DNA of 64,000 nucleotides from an uncultured Prevotellaceae bacterium. GTDB taxonomy: Bacteria; Bacteroidota; Bacteroidia; Bacteroidales; Bacteroidaceae. The notes under the pieces are model-generated. The model was not told where the DNA came from and made no database searches. It saw nothing but the letters and a program-made list of their open reading frames with translations. The position numbers were made by a program, and so were the translations under genes. The stretch spans positions 70,193-134,192 of the forward strand of contig OMXX01000004.1 in NCBI GenBank assembly GCA_900315105.1, read 5' to 3'. Below, piece after piece: positions 1 through 10,133 of this stretch (the first letter of the stretch is position 1; each line of letters begins with the position of its first letter).

Positions 1-27
1 ATTTTTTTCAACTTTTTCAAGGAAATA

Positions 28-59
28 TTTGGAAAATCCATAAAAAATGTGTAACTTTG
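28..59 (+). promoter_or_regulatory. Bacteroidota promoter of rimP-nusA-infB
   Basis: TTTG at 28-31, a 20-nt spacer and TAACTTTG at 52-59 fit the Bacteroidota sigma-ABfr consensus. It lies about 70 nt before rimP and is the only such signal upstream of the operon within the window. Confidence 0.75.
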
Positions 60-131
60 CACCTGTTCAGTGGAATGAGAGGCTCACCGAGATGAGCTTC
101 TCATTCTTGTTTTATTACTTAAATTGAGAGA

Positions 132-599
132 ATGATAGACAAGAACGTCGTTAAGACAGTAGTTGAGGAATGGCTCCAGGACAAGGAGTATTTCCTGGTT
201 GACATTGAGGTCAGCACAGATGACCGTATCGTAGTGGAGATTGACCATGCTGATGGTGTGTGGATTGAGGATTGTGTGTCCTTGAGCCGTTTCATCGAAG
301 AACACCTTAACCGTGATGAGGAAGACTATGAGCTTGAGGTGGGAAGTGCCGGTATTGGTCAGCCATTCAAGGTAGAGCAGCAGTATATAAACTGCATCGG
401 TAAGGATGTGGAGGTGCTTGCGGCCGACGGAAAGAAGGTCGTGGGTGTGCTGAAATCGGTTGATGGCAGGAAGTTCGTCGTTACTGTCAGCGAGAAGCAG
501 ACTGTAGAGGGCAAAAAGCGCCCGCAGCTCGTTGAGGTGGAGAAGGCATACTCCATGGACGAGGTGAAATACTGCAAATACTTGATAAATTTTAAATAA
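132..599 (+). CDS. rimP: ribosome maturation factor RimP
   Basis: RimP helps assemble the 30S ribosomal subunit. The product is 155 residues, the usual family length, with an alpha/beta N-terminal half containing the acidic 'VVEIDHADGVWIEDCVSLSR' stretch and a C-terminal SH3-like half ending at the conserved 'VEKAYSMDEV' region. The ATG at 132 follows an AT-rich leader. nusA begins 8 bp downstream, so rimP-nusA-infB is the classic order. The call rests on sequence resemblance plus this very conserved context. Confidence 0.93.
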   Translation: MIDKNVVKTVVEEWLQDKEYFLVDIEVSTDDRIVVEIDHADGVWIEDCVSLSRFIEEHLNRDEEDYELEVGSAGIGQPFKVEQQYINCIGKDVEVLAADGKKVVGVLKSVDGRKFVVTVSEKQTVEGKKRPQLVEVEKAYSMDEVKYCKYLINFK

Positions 600-607
600 A
601 ATATATA

Positions 608-1876
608 ATGGCAAAGAAAGATGCAATTTTACAGCCAAATATGATTGAGACGTTCAAGGAGTTCAAGGACACCAAGAACATCGATCGTACTACTTTGGTT
701 AGTGTGTTGGAAGAAAGTTTCCGTAATGTCATTGCGAAGATCTTCGGTAGTGACGAGAACTTTGACGTAATCGTGAACCCAGACAAGGGTGACTTCGAGA
801 TCTATCGTAACCGCGTTGTCGTTGCTGACGGTGAGGTGGCAGACGAGAACAAGGAGATAGCTCTCACAGAGGCTCAGAAGATAGAGGCTGACTATGAGGT
901 TGGCGAGGACGTATCAGAGCGTGTTGATTTCGCTAAGTTCGGTCGTCGTGCTATCCTTAACCTTCGTCAGACACTTGCAAGTAAGATTCTCGAGCTTGAG
1001 CACGACAGTCTTTACAATAAGTACAAGGATCGTGTAGGCGAGATTATCTCAGGTGAGGTTTACCAGACTTGGAAGCGTGAGGTCCTCATTGTTGATGATG
1101 AGAACAACGAGCTTATCCTTCCAAAGGCAGAGCAGATTCCACAAGACCAGTACCGTAAGGGTGAGACCGTTAAGGCTGTCATCCTTCGTGTTGATAACGA
1201 GAATAACAATCCGAAGATCATCCTTTCACGTACAAGCTCACTCTTCCTCCAGCGTCTTCTTGAGGCTGAGGTTCCTGAGATTGCAGAAGGCCAGATAGCA
1301 ATCCGTCGTATTGCTCGTCTCCCGGGAGAGCGTGCAAAGATCGCGGTTGAGAGTTTCGACGATCGTATTGATCCTGTTGGAGCCTGCGTAGGTGTTAAGG
1401 GTAGTCGTGTGCATGGTATCGTTCGTGAGCTCTGCAACGAGAACCTTGACGTTATCAGCTATACAGCTAATACAAAGCTCTTCATACAGCGTGCCCTCGC
1501 TCCTGCACGTATCAACAGTATCGTGCTCGACGACGAGAACCACAAGGCAGAGGTTTACCTCTCGCCAGAGGAGGTAAGTCTTGCCATCGGTCGTGGCGGT
1601 CAGAACATCAAGCTCGCTTCAATGCTTACAGAATATACAATTGATGTATATCGTGACCTCGGTGAGGATGGTAACGTGGATAGCGATGATATCTATCTCG
1701 ACGAGTTCAACGATGAGATTGACCAGTGGGTTCTCGATGCTATCAAGGGTATCGGTCTTGATACTGCAAAGGCAGTTCTCAATGCTCCACGCGAGATGCT
1801 CATCACCAAGGCAGACCTTGAAGAGGAGACTGTTGATCAGGTGCTTGAGGTTCTGAAGGCAGAGTTCGAGAAGTAA
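608..1876 (+). CDS. nusA: transcription termination/antitermination protein NusA
   Basis: NusA binds RNA polymerase and nascent RNA and modulates pausing, termination and antitermination. The 422-residue product has an N-terminal polymerase-binding domain (about 1-130), an S1 domain (about 136-205), and two KH domains with the GVKG (KH1) and GRGG (KH2) loops. A short acidic helical tail follows, without the two AR repeats of enterobacterial NusA, which is normal for Bacteroidota. It starts 8 bp after rimP. The 184-bp gap to infB carries an iterated-word dyad. Confidence 0.96.
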   Translation: MAKKDAILQPNMIETFKEFKDTKNIDRTTLVSVLEESFRNVIAKIFGSDENFDVIVNPDKGDFEIYRNRVVVADGEVADENKEIALTEAQKIEADYEVGEDVSERVDFAKFGRRAILNLRQTLASKILELEHDSLYNKYKDRVGEIISGEVYQTWKREVLIVDDENNELILPKAEQIPQDQYRKGETVKAVILRVDNENNNPKIILSRTSSLFLQRLLEAEVPEIAEGQIAIRRIARLPGERAKIAVESFDDRIDPVGACVGVKGSRVHGIVRELCNENLDVISYTANTKLFIQRALAPARINSIVLDDENHKAEVYLSPEEVSLAIGRGGQNIKLASMLTEYTIDVYRDLGEDGNVDSDDIYLDEFNDEIDQWVLDAIKGIGLDTAKAVLNAPREMLITKADLEEETVDQVLEVLKAEFEK

Positions 1877-1890
1877 GCCAAGGCTCTGCA

Positions 1891-2040
1891 AGTTACGGGT
1901 TACAAATTGCTAATTACTTAGTTACGCCTTTCTCCTTTGGGCAACAGCCTTTGGAAGAAAAAAGAAAAATAGATGAAGTAATACTGTAATTCGTAATACG
2001 ACAATACACAAAGAAATGTAACTAAGTAATTAGTGATTTT
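1891..2040. repeat. iterated-word dyad between nusA and infB
   Basis: The left arm (1891-1926) iterates words like GTTAC and AATTACTTAG. The right arm (2015-2040) is its reverse complement, with 16 matching bases (CTAATTACTTAGTTAC), and 1976-2000 holds more copies (GTAATACTGTAATTCGTAATAC). It could fold as a long hairpin in the mRNA. There is no T run, so it is not a standard terminator. Confidence 0.7.
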
Positions 2041-2060
2041 GAAAATAGTAATATCATTAG

Positions 2061-4844
2061 ATGAGTATAAGATTAAATAAAGCAATACGTGAACTTAACA
2101 TCGGCTTAGGAACTGCTGTTGAGTTTCTGGAGAAAAGGCCTGATCTGGGTGAGGTGAAGTCCGATCCTTCATGCAAGATTAGCGATGAGCAGTATAATGC
2201 TCTTTCTGCTGCTTTTGCCAAGGATAAGGAAGTCCGCACTCAGGCAGAGAAGCTATTCCAGAAGAAACCGAAAGAGCATAAGGATTCCAAGAAGGCCGAG
2301 GAGAAGAAAGCTGTTGAGGCTGCTCCGAAAGCTGAGGAGAAGAAGGAAGCACGTCAGGAGTTCAAACCTCTTGGCAAGATAGACCTTGACTCCCTTAACG
2401 GTAAGAAGAAGCCGGAGCCTAAGGTAGAGGAAAAGGCAGGGAAGAAGGCTGAGCCTGTAAAGGTTGAGAAGCCGGAGCCTGTCAAGGCTGAACCTGAGAA
2501 GAAGGAAGTTGCAAAGGCTGAGGCTCCAAAGGCTGAGCCAAAGAAGCCGGAGCCTGTAAAGGTTAAGGTTGATGACTATGTTGAGCAGGAGGTTGAGGTA
2601 TTTACCACGAAGAACGAGCGTAAGATGCTTGGTCAGAAGATGAATGTGGTAGGTAAGATAGACCTTGACTCATTGAACCAGAGCACTCGTCCGAAGAAGA
2701 AGACCAAGGAGGAGCGTCGTAAGGAGCGTGAGGAGAAAGCTCAGCAGGCTCGTGACGCTCAGAAGGCAGCTAACGGCGAGAGGAAGAAGCGCAACCGCAT
2801 GAACAAGGAGCGCGTCGATATCAATGCCGCAGCTAACCAGCCTCAGGGCAATGGCAAGAAGAATGGAAACAACCAGAATGGCCAGGGAGGCAAGAAGAAT
2901 AAGAACAAGAATAAGAACAATAAACCTCAGGAGGTAAACGAAGAGGATGTAGCACGTCAGGTAAAGGAAACCCTCGCACGTCTGACTTCTAAGTCAAGTC
3001 AGAATAAGAAGGGTGCCAAGTACCGTAAGGAAAAACGTGATGCTGCTGCCGAAAAGCGTGATGAGGAACTTCTGGAACAGGAGCTAGGCGAGAAGACTTT
3101 GAAACTCACCGAGTTCGTTACTGTTTCAGAACTTGCCACCATGATGGATATTCCTGTTACGAAGCTTATCGGTACTCTGATGTCTATCGGTGTGATGGTA
3201 AGTATCAACCAGCGTCTTGACGCTGAGACCATCAACATCGTGGCTGAGGAATTCGGCTTTACTACCGAGTATGTAAGTGCTGAGGTACAGGAGGCTGTTC
3301 AGGAGGCAGAGGATGACGAGAATGATCTCGTCAGCCGTGCTCCTATCGTAACTGTGATGGGTCATGTTGACCATGGTAAGACATCTCTCCTCGACTATAT
3401 CCGTCAGACCAACGTTATCGCTGGTGAGGCTGGTGGTATCACACAGCACATCGGTGCATATAACGTGAAGCTTGAGGATGGTCGTAAGATTACATTCCTT
3501 GATACCCCAGGTCACGAGGCGTTCACAGCTATGCGTGCCCGTGGTACTCAGGTTACCGATATCGCGATTATCATCATCGCAGCCGACGACTCTATCATGC
3601 CTACTACCAAGGAGGCTATTGCGCATGCTCAGGCTGCTAATGTTCCTATGGTGTTCGCAATCAATAAGATTGATAAGCCGGGAGCTAATCCAGACAAGAT
3701 CCGTCAGGACCTTGCTGCCATGAACCTTCTCGTAGAGGAGTGGGGCGGTAAGTACCAGTGTCAGGAGATAAGTGCCAAGAAGGGTACAGGCGTAGCTGAG
3801 CTTCTTGAGAAGGTACTTCTTGAGGCTGAGATGCTTGACCTGAAGGCTAATCCTAACCGTAAGGCTACTGGTTCTGTTATCGAGGCATCTCTTGACAAGG
3901 GACGTGGCTATGTGGCTACAATGCTCGTAAGCAATGGTACTCTGAAGATGGGTGATATCGTCATCGCAGGTACATACTATGGTCGTGTGAAGGCAATCTT
4001 CAACGAGCGTAACCAGCGTATCGATAATGTTCGTCCAGCTGAACCGGCTATCATCCTCGGTCTTAACGGTGCTCCAAGTGCCGGTGACTCTTTCCATATC
4101 ATGGAGACAGAGCAGGAGGCAAGGGATATTGCCAACAAGCGTTTGCAGTTGCAGCGTGAGCAGAGTCTCAGAACGACTAAGGTTGTCGGTCTTGAGGAAA
4201 TCGCTCACCGTATCGCTCTTGGTGAGTTCCACGTTCTCAACCTTATCGTCAAGGCTGATACTCAGGGTTCTGTCGAGGCTCTCTCTGACTCTTTCATCAA
4301 GCTCTCTACGGAGAAGATCCAGGTGAACGTGCTTCAGGGTGCTGTAGGTCAGATCTCGGAGAACGATGTGATGCTCGCTTCTGCTGCAGAGAACTCTATC
4401 ATCATCGGCTTCAACGTTCGTCCTTCTGCTGCCGCTAAGAAAGTGGCTGAGCAGCACGGAGTGGAAATCAACACTTACTCTGTCATCTACGATGCTATCG
4501 ACGATATCACTTCTGTGATGGAGGGTATGCTCGACAAGGTTAAGAAAGAGGTTGTTACCGGTCAGGTTGAGGTACGTGAGGTTTACAAGATTTCCAAGGT
4601 CGGTACAGTTGCCGGTGCTATGGTTGTCGAGGGTAAGGTTCACCGCACAGACAAAGCTCGTGTCATTCGTGATGGTATCGTGGTTCACACAGCCGAGATC
4701 AACGCCCTCAAGCGCTTCAAGGATGATGTCAAGGAGGTTGCTACCAACTTCGAGTGCGGTATCTCACTCGTTAACTTCAATGATATACAGCAGGGTGATA
4801 TCCTCGAGACCTTCATGGAGATTGAGGTAAATCAGACTCTGTAA
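2061..4844 (+). CDS. infB: translation initiation factor IF-2
   Basis: IF-2 is the GTPase that delivers initiator fMet-tRNA to the 30S subunit. The product is 927 residues. Residues 1-340 are a low-complexity Lys/Glu/Ala/Asn-rich region, followed by the IF2_N motif ([12 protein letters not shown]) and the G domain with P-loop GHVDHGKTS at about 434, DTPGHEAF (G3) and NKIDKP (G4). Domains II-IV follow to the end. Long antisense open frames inside this gene are codon-bias shadows. sufB starts 17 bp downstream, suggesting read-through. Confidence 0.97.
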   Translation: MSIRLNKAIRELNIGLGTAVEFLEKRPDLGEVKSDPSCKISDEQYNALSAAFAKDKEVRTQAEKLFQKKPKEHKDSKKAEEKKAVEAAPKAEEKKEARQEFKPLGKIDLDSLNGKKKPEPKVEEKAGKKAEPVKVEKPEPVKAEPEKKEVAKAEAPKAEPKKPEPVKVKVDDYVEQEVEVFTTKNERKMLGQKMNVVGKIDLDSLNQSTRPKKKTKEERRKEREEKAQQARDAQKAANGERKKRNRMNKERVDINAAANQPQGNGKKNGNNQNGQGGKKNKNKNKNNKPQEVNEEDVARQVKETLARLTSKSSQNKKGAKYRKEKRDAAAEKRDEELLEQELGEKTLKLTEFVTVSELATMMDIPVTKLIGTLMSIGVMVSINQRLDAETINIVAEEFGFTTEYVSAEVQEAVQEAEDDENDLVSRAPIVTVMGHVDHGKTSLLDYIRQTNVIAGEAGGITQHIGAYNVKLEDGRKITFLDTPGHEAFTAMRARGTQVTDIAIIIIAADDSIMPTTKEAIAHAQAANVPMVFAINKIDKPGANPDKIRQDLAAMNLLVEEWGGKYQCQEISAKKGTGVAELLEKVLLEAEMLDLKANPNRKATGSVIEASLDKGRGYVATMLVSNGTLKMGDIVIAGTYYGRVKAIFNERNQRIDNVRPAEPAIILGLNGAPSAGDSFHIMETEQEARDIANKRLQLQREQSLRTTKVVGLEEIAHRIALGEFHVLNLIVKADTQGSVEALSDSFIKLSTEKIQVNVLQGAVGQISENDVMLASAAENSIIIGFNVRPSAAAKKVAEQHGVEINTYSVIYDAIDDITSVMEGMLDKVKKEVVTGQVEVREVYKISKVGTVAGAMVVEGKVHRTDKARVIRDGIVVHTAEINALKRFKDDVKEVATNFECGISLVNFNDIQQGDILETFMEIEVNQTL

Positions 4845-4861
4845 TCATATAGGGATTGTAA

Positions 4862-6301
4862 ATGTCAGAAAAGAATGAATTCGTCAAGCAGGTTGCCGAA
4901 CAGAAATATGAGTTCGGCTTCACTACTGACGTACATACTGAGATAATACCTGTAGGACTGACTGAGGATGTGGTCCGACTTATTTCTGCAAAGAAAGGTG
5001 AGCCGGATTGGATGCTGGAGTTCAGACTCAAGGCCTTCCATTTTTGGGAGACCCTTGAGCAGCCTACCTGGGGGCATCTTGACATACCTCCGATAGACTA
5101 TCAGGCAATATCATACTATGCCGACCCTTTGGCAAAGAAACCGAAGAACAGGGAGATTGATCCGGAACTGGAGAAGACTTTCGATAAACTCGGTATTCCA
5201 CTTGAGGAACGTCTTGCCCTGAGTGGTACGGCTGTTGATGCCATCATGGACTCTGTATCGGTGAAGACTACCTTTAAGGATAAACTGAAGGAGAAGGGCA
5301 TCATCTTCATGTCGATAGGTGAGGCTATCAAGGAGCATCCAGACCTTATCAAGAAGTATCTGGGTACCGTTGTGCCTTACCGTGACAACTATTTTGCTGC
5401 TCTCAACTCTGCCGTGTTCTCTGATGGCTCTTTCGTCTATATCCCGAAAGGAGTGCGTTGTCCTATGGAGCTGAGTTCGTATTTCCGTATCAACGCGGCT
5501 AATACAGGTCAGTTTGAGCGTACTCTTATCGTGGCAGACGATGATTCATACGTTTCTTATCTCGAAGGATGTACCGCTCCTATGCGTGATGAGAACCAAC
5601 TTCATGCTGCTATCGTGGAGATTATCGTAAACGATAGGGCAGAGGTGAAGTACTCAACCGTACAGAACTGGTATCCGGGCGATGAGAACGGCAAGGGTGG
5701 CGTGCTTAACCTCGTGACAAAGCGTGGTGAGCTTCGCGGTGAGCGTTCAAAACTCTCTTGGACTCAGGTAGAGACTGGTTCGGCTATCACTTGGAAATAC
5801 CCGTCATGCGTATTGAGAGGTGATGATTCTGTGGCAGAGTTCTATTCCGTAGCTGTCACCAACAACTATCAGCAGGCAGATACAGGAACGAAGATGATAC
5901 ATCTTGGCAAGAATACAAAGTCAACGATTATCTCTAAGGGTATCTCTGCAGGTCATTCTCAGAACTCATACAGAGGACTTGTGAGAGCAGGTTCAAAGGC
6001 AGACAATGCCCGCAACTATTCTTCATGTGACTCGTTGTTGCTCGGTTCTGAGTGTGGTGCGCATACGTTCCCTTATATGGACGTGCATAATGACACCGCA
6101 ATCTTTGAGCATGAGGCTACCACTTCAAAGATTTCAGAGGATCAGCTCTTCTATTGTCAGCAGAGAGGCATTCCAATGGAACAGGCTGTAGGTTTAATCG
6201 TCAATGGATATGCCAAAGAGGTGATACAGAAACTGCCTATGGAGTTTGCTGTCGAAGCGCAGAAACTGCTTAGCGTGAGCCTTGAAGGAACTGTAGGATA
6301 A
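4862..6301 (+). CDS. sufB: Fe-S cluster assembly scaffold SufB
   Basis: SufB, with SufC and SufD, forms the cytosolic SufBC2D scaffold for Fe-S clusters. The 479-residue product has the family's usual length and conserved C-terminal core ([25 protein letters not shown]). A Cys (CGAH) lies before the conserved region. The ATG at 4862 lies 17 bp after infB. sufC and sufD follow on the same strand, but an aquaporin gene is interposed between sufB and sufC. No sufS, sufE or sufU is in the window. Confidence 0.95.
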   Translation: MSEKNEFVKQVAEQKYEFGFTTDVHTEIIPVGLTEDVVRLISAKKGEPDWMLEFRLKAFHFWETLEQPTWGHLDIPPIDYQAISYYADPLAKKPKNREIDPELEKTFDKLGIPLEERLALSGTAVDAIMDSVSVKTTFKDKLKEKGIIFMSIGEAIKEHPDLIKKYLGTVVPYRDNYFAALNSAVFSDGSFVYIPKGVRCPMELSSYFRINAANTGQFERTLIVADDDSYVSYLEGCTAPMRDENQLHAAIVEIIVNDRAEVKYSTVQNWYPGDENGKGGVLNLVTKRGELRGERSKLSWTQVETGSAITWKYPSCVLRGDDSVAEFYSVAVTNNYQQADTGTKMIHLGKNTKSTIISKGISAGHSQNSYRGLVRAGSKADNARNYSSCDSLLLGSECGAHTFPYMDVHNDTAIFEHEATTSKISEDQLFYCQQRGIPMEQAVGLIVNGYAKEVIQKLPMEFAVEAQKLLSVSLEGTVG

Positions 6302-6305
6302 TACT

Positions 6306-6385
6306 GATGTTTAGTGATTAGAGATTAGTGTTTAGTGACCTGAGTGTCACTATACCTAAAACTCTAAGATCTAAACCCTAAACGA
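6306..6385. repeat. iterated-word dyad between sufB and aquaporin
   Basis: The left arm (about 6307-6340) repeats TTTAGTGATTAGAGATTAG-like words. The right arm (about 6347-6384) repeats CTCTAAGATCTAAACCCTAAAC. The arms meet at GTGACctgaGTGTCAC. The words resemble those inside the ketosynthase gene at 33788-33829. Confidence 0.65.
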
Positions 6386-6451
6386 CAAAGATGCAGGCTT
6401 CGGCCAGCTATCATAAATTAACCATTATCAATAACTAAAACCTCTTAGAAA

Positions 6452-7126
6452 ATGAAAAAGTATCTTGCAGAAGCAGTTGGAACATTCGTTCTCACACTTC
6501 TTGGTTGCGGCACAGCCGTATCTCTCGCATGTGGTCCTGAAACCGCATCAGTAATAGGCACAGCAATGGCTTTCGGCCTTTCTGTTATTGCTATGGCATA
6601 TACCATAGGTGGCATTAGCGGTTGCCATATCAATCCAGCAATCACTCTCGGTTGCCTCATGACGAAGCGCATAAGCTGTAAGGATGCTATCGGATACATG
6701 ATTGGACAGGTATGTGGCGCAATCATCGCTGCTGCTGTTCTCTATGTATTCACGCATTTTTCAGGTGCAAGTTTCGGAGGCACTCTTACCGGAGCTAATA
6801 CCTGTGACGGCTGTAATGACAGTCAGATAGGTGGTTTGATCGTTGAGATTGTACTTACCTTCATCTTTGTGCTCGTTGTGCTTGGCACTACCGATGCAAA
6901 GAAGGGTGCAGGCAACTTTGCAGGTCTCGCTATCGGTCTCTCTTTGATACTCATTCACCTTGTAGGTATTCACTATACAGGTACATCCGTAAACCCAGCT
7001 CGTTCTATCGGTCCTGCTCTCTTCGAAGGAGGGGTGGCTCTCGAGGATCTCTGGGTATTCATCATAGGCCCATTCATCGGTGCAGCTCTCTCTGCATGTG
7101 TATGGAAGGCTATTGGTGAGGAGTAA
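6452..7126 (+). CDS. aqpZ: aquaporin (AqpZ-like water channel)
   Basis: This is an inner-membrane water channel of the MIP family, 224 residues with six membrane segments. Both NPA boxes are present (HINPAIT and SVNPARS). The selectivity-filter pattern looks like orthodox aquaporins: Phe in the second helix, His and Thr in 'HLVGIHYTGT', and Arg after the second NPA. This argues against a glycerol facilitator. It sits between sufB and sufC on the same strand and is flanked by repeats on both sides, so it probably entered an ancestral suf operon. Confidence 0.9.
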   Translation: MKKYLAEAVGTFVLTLLGCGTAVSLACGPETASVIGTAMAFGLSVIAMAYTIGGISGCHINPAITLGCLMTKRISCKDAIGYMIGQVCGAIIAAAVLYVFTHFSGASFGGTLTGANTCDGCNDSQIGGLIVEIVLTFIFVLVVLGTTDAKKGAGNFAGLAIGLSLILIHLVGIHYTGTSVNPARSIGPALFEGGVALEDLWVFIIGPFIGAALSACVWKAIGEE

Positions 7127-7134
7127 AGAAAATG

Positions 7135-7303
7135 CGGCCTCTCCCCCCCCCGGCTTTACACATACTCCGATGTTATCAACATCGGACTTCCCTCTGTAGG
7201 GAGGGAGCTGGAAGGTGATGGGCATTTCGATTATTAGTTTTTAATAAGCCTCAGTTAGCGCTCCGGCTCCCTCCCTATGGGGGAGGGCGGGGGAAGAGGC
7301 CAT
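7135..7303. repeat. inverted-repeat element between aquaporin and sufC
   Basis: The ends are inverted copies: GCGGCCTCTCCCCCCCCC on the left and GGAGGGCGGGGGAAGAGGCC on the right. The interior holds ACATACTCCGATGTTATCAA at about 7158-7177, which recurs in the element before the methyltransferase (29192-29225), and a second GC-rich pair (TCCCTCTGTAGGGAGGGAG, CTCCCTCCCTATGGGGGAG). It lies wholly between genes and looks like a non-autonomous mobile repeat. Confidence 0.65.
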
Positions 7304-7321
7304 AATTTATAATTATAAATC

Positions 7322-8071
7322 GTGTTAGAAGTCAAAAACCTTCACGCCCGTATAGGCGATAAGGAAATTCTTAAAGGCATAAACCTTACCATCGGTGATG
7401 GTGAGGTTCATGCTATTATGGGACCTAACGGTTCCGGAAAATCAACTCTTAGTGCCGTTCTCGTTGGAAATCCTCTCTATGAGGTTACTGAAGGCGAGGC
7501 TTGGTATAATGGCAAGAACCTGCTTGAGATGAAGCCTGAGGATCGTGCTCATGAGGGACTCTTCCTTTCTTTCCAGTATCCTGTGGAGATACCTGGTGTC
7601 TCTATGACAAACTTCATGAAGGCTGCTATCAACGAAAAGCGAAAGTATCAGGGACTTGCCCCTCTCTCTGCTTCCGAGTTCATCAAACTGATGAAGGCTA
7701 AGCGTGAGATTGTTCAGCTCGATGCTAAACTCGCCAACCGCTCTGTAAACGAGGGTTTCTCTGGCGGTGAGAAGAAGCGTAACGAGATATTCCAGATGGC
7801 TATGCTTGAGCCTACTCTCTCCATACTCGACGAGACCGACTCTGGTCTTGACGTAGATGCAATGCGCATTGTGGCAGATGGCGTAAACATGCTTCATACA
7901 GACAAGACAAGCACTATCGTGATAACTCACTATGAGCGCTTGCTCGATATGATTAAGCCAAGTGTCATCCATGTGCTTTGGAATGGCAAGATAGTGAAGA
8001 CTGCCGGTCCTGAACTTGCCAAGGAGATTGAGGTGCGCGGCTATGACTGGATTAAGGCTGAGGCGAAGTAA
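7322..8071 (+). CDS. sufC: Fe-S cluster assembly ATPase SufC
   Basis: SufC is the ABC-type ATPase that drives conformational change in SufBC2D. The 249-residue product has Walker A GPNGSGKS at about 34-41, ABC signature FSGGEKKRNE at about 146, and Walker B ILDETDSGLDVDA. The usual SufC Walker B reads ILDEIDSGLD, so an Ile-to-Thr change is visible next to the catalytic Glu. The start is GTG at 7322, directly after a mobile-looking repeat; no better in-frame start precedes it. Confidence 0.95.
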   Translation: MLEVKNLHARIGDKEILKGINLTIGDGEVHAIMGPNGSGKSTLSAVLVGNPLYEVTEGEAWYNGKNLLEMKPEDRAHEGLFLSFQYPVEIPGVSMTNFMKAAINEKRKYQGLAPLSASEFIKLMKAKREIVQLDAKLANRSVNEGFSGGEKKRNEIFQMAMLEPTLSILDETDSGLDVDAMRIVADGVNMLHTDKTSTIVITHYERLLDMIKPSVIHVLWNGKIVKTAGPELAKEIEVRGYDWIKAEAK

Positions 8072-8208
8072 AGCCCACCCAGGCCCTCCCAAAGGGAGGG
8101 ATGCGATATAGCTTTATAGATAATATTAATAGTTAACAATTTATATGCCTTTTTGGGCGATAAATACTATCAAACATCCTTCCCTTTGGGAAGGCTTGGT
8201 TAGGCTTT
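8070..8208. repeat. AAGCCTAACCAAGCC-type element, copy 1
   Basis: The right end (8171-8208) is the sequence ATCCTTCCCTTTGGGAAGG followed by CTTGGTTAGGCTT. The left end (8070-8103) is a diverged inverse (AAGCCCACCCAGGCCCTCCC, AAAGGGAGGGATG). It fills the sufC-sufD gap. It matches copies at 20981-21120 and 55470-55615 and a degraded copy at 29137-29257. Confidence 0.7.
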
Positions 8209-8212
8209 TTAT

Positions 8213-9544
8213 ATGGAAAGCGAAAAGCAATATATAGACCTCTATGCACAATGCCGTGATATGATCAATGGTCATAGCAATGAGGTGATGAACTCTGTGC
8301 GCGAAAAGGCATTTGAGGATTTCAAACGTCTGGGATTTCCTACGAGGAAGGTGGAGAGATATAAGTACACCAATATGGCGGAACTCTTTGCGCCTGACTA
8401 TGGACTTAACCTCTCTCGTCTTGAGATTCCCGTAAATCCATACGATGCCTTCAAGTGTGATGTGCCAAATATGAGTACGTCGCTCTATTTCGTGGTTAAT
8501 GATGCCTTCTACGACAAGGCTCTTCCGAAGGCAGAACTGCCAGAGGGCGTGTTTGTCGGCAGAATGGCTGATGCTGAGGATAAGGTAGCAGGTTTGTATG
8601 GTTCACTTGCCGATACCTCAACCGACGGTATCACGGCACTTAACACCATGCTTGCCCAGGATGCCCTTCTCATCTATGTATCAAAGAACGTAAAGGTAGA
8701 TCGTGCTATTCAGGTCATCAACATTCTCCGTTCTGATGTCGAGCTTATGGTGAACCGTCGTGTGCTTATCGTTCTTGAACAAGGGGCAGATGCAAAGATA
8801 TTGTTCTGTGACCATGCTGCTGACGACCGTAAGTTCCTTGCTACTCAGGTTGTTGAAGTCTTTGTGGACGAGAATGCCCATCTTGACATGACCTGTCTTG
8901 AAGAGACTCACTATAAGAATGTGCGCGTGAGCAACGTGTATATCGACCAGAAGGCAAATTCACGTGTTGACCATAATGTCATCACCTTGCATAATGGTGT
9001 GACAAGAAACCGCACCGACCTTGTCTTCTCTGGTGAGGGTGCAGAATGTTATATGAACGGTTGTGTGATAGCCGACAAGGAGCAACATGTGGACAACAAC
9101 ACCCTTATTGACCATAAGGTGCCACATTGTGATTCTCACGAGCTGTATAAATATGTGCTTGACGACAAGGCGGTTGGTGCATTTGCAGGTAAGGTTCTTG
9201 TGCGTAAGGATGCTCAGAAGACGACTTCTCAGGAGACCAACCAGAACCTGTGTGCTACAAAGGAATGTCGTATGTACACCCAGCCAATGCTTGAGATATA
9301 TGCAGACGACGTGAAATGTGCTCATGGCTCAACCGTAGGTCAGTTGAACGACAAGGCATTGTTCTATATGCAGCAGCGAGGCATCTCTCTTGAAGAAGCT
9401 CGTACCTTGCTTCAAAACGCCTTTATCGGCGAAGTGATAGACAGAATACAGGTAGAACCGCTCCGTGACCGTCTTCGTCATCTCGTAGAGAAGCGTTTCA
9501 GAGGCGAGCTGAATAAGTGTGAAGGCTGTAAGCTATGTAGATAG
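8213..9544 (+). CDS. sufD: Fe-S cluster assembly protein SufD
   Basis: SufD is the SufB paralogue and heterodimer partner in SufBC2D. The product is 443 residues. It has a divergent N-terminal helical part, a beta-helix core, and the conserved end 'CAHGSTVGQLNDKALFYMQQ' containing the Cys/His pair used at the SufB-SufD interface. A Cys-rich tail (CEGCKLC) closes the protein. It starts 4 bp after the preceding repeat and is the last gene before a strong terminator. Confidence 0.94.
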   Translation: MESEKQYIDLYAQCRDMINGHSNEVMNSVREKAFEDFKRLGFPTRKVERYKYTNMAELFAPDYGLNLSRLEIPVNPYDAFKCDVPNMSTSLYFVVNDAFYDKALPKAELPEGVFVGRMADAEDKVAGLYGSLADTSTDGITALNTMLAQDALLIYVSKNVKVDRAIQVINILRSDVELMVNRRVLIVLEQGADAKILFCDHAADDRKFLATQVVEVFVDENAHLDMTCLEETHYKNVRVSNVYIDQKANSRVDHNVITLHNGVTRNRTDLVFSGEGAECYMNGCVIADKEQHVDNNTLIDHKVPHCDSHELYKYVLDDKAVGAFAGKVLVRKDAQKTTSQETNQNLCATKECRMYTQPMLEIYADDVKCAHGSTVGQLNDKALFYMQQRGISLEEARTLLQNAFIGEVIDRIQVEPLRDRLRHLVEKRFRGELNKCEGCKLCR

Positions 9545-9564
9545 GAAGTAATAATAAAAGATAT

Positions 9565-9600
9565 AAAAAGAGTGTAGGGCCGTGGCTCTACACTCTTTTC
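9565..9600 (+). terminator. terminator of the suf unit
   Basis: AGAGTGTAGGGCC and GGCTCTACACTCT form a long hairpin with a CGT-type loop, followed by TTTTC, 20 bp after the sufD stop. Confidence 0.85.
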
Positions 9601-9652
9601 TTGTTTCTTCCGAGGTTTTTAATACCGTTAATTTGACAACTTGTTTTTAGTT

Positions 9653-9842
9653 TTAACGTGAGCTCGACGACTTGCTTTAGATTGGTGAGTCTTTGCGAAT
9701 AAATAGGGCGTGTCGCTCATAGAGCGGTGCCCGTCTCAATTGATGAGTGCAACGTGCGCAGCATCTTCGCACGAAGAAGGAAGTGCGTGTCAGCCCCCTA
9801 AAGGCTGGCGCACGGTCTTTGATCCTTCGAGTGCAAAGTTAC
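9653..9842 (-). repeat. ACGTGAGTTCGACGA element A with hairpin array and promoter
   Basis: Read on the minus strand, TAACTTTG (9842-9835) is preceded by TTTG 18 nt upstream. Three hairpins follow: GTGCG-CAGCC/GGCTG-CGCAC (9813-9783), GTGCG/CGCAC (about 9773-9755), and GGGC..CCGCTC/GAGCG..GCCC (about 9732-9708). It ends with GCAAGTCGTCGAGCTCACGT (9674-9655), the terminus shared with elements B and D. It could be a transcribed structured RNA. No coding frame fits. Confidence 0.5.
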
Positions 9843-9918
9843 ATTTTTTTCTTTCTTCTCCAAAGAAAACGGCTTCTTTTTTCATTTTGCCCGAGAAGAG
9901 CCTCGCATATTCCGCCCT

Positions 9919-10054
9919 TGTTTCTCCTATGATTCTCCCATGTACCTCCGTACCAAAGTCGGTGCAAACTCGGTGCAAAGTCGGTGATAATACCATTCGG
10001 AATAAGAGCTTCACCGAGTTTGGTTAGGAGGCACAAGGGAGGAGCATAGGAGGA
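9919..10054. repeat. nested iterated-word dyad left of the Rhs locus
   Basis: The outer arms are TCTCCTATGATTCTCCCATG (left) and GGAGGAGCATAGGAGGAAGA (right). The inner arms iterate AAAGTCGGTGC (three times, 9954-9985) against CACCGAGTTTGGT (10013-10025). The CTCCTATG word recurs at 11757-11803 on the other side of the Rhs locus. Confidence 0.6.
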
Positions 10055-10079
10055 AGAACAGACCTAAAGAAAAAGAAAA

Positions 10080-10133
10080 TTCCCTTCTCTCAGCACTAAA
10101 GACAAGAAGTCTAAAGGTTGAGAGAAGGGAAGT
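10080..10133 (-). terminator. minus-strand hairpin terminator after the Rhs-tip locus
   Basis: CTTCCCTTCTCTCAACC and GCTGAGAGAAGGGAA pair around a 20-nt loop. Read on the minus strand the stem is followed by TTTTCTTTTTC. It lies about 125 bp beyond the stop of the membrane protein gene. Confidence 0.6.

Noticed and set aside
3126..4688. 520-residue open frame on the minus strand inside infB
   Set aside because: It is a codon-bias shadow of a highly conserved gene, with no recognisable domain and no promoter.
9710..10027. Open frame of 105 residues in the island after sufD
   Set aside because: It follows hairpin and iterated-word repeats, has no codon bias or domain, and crosses structured elements.
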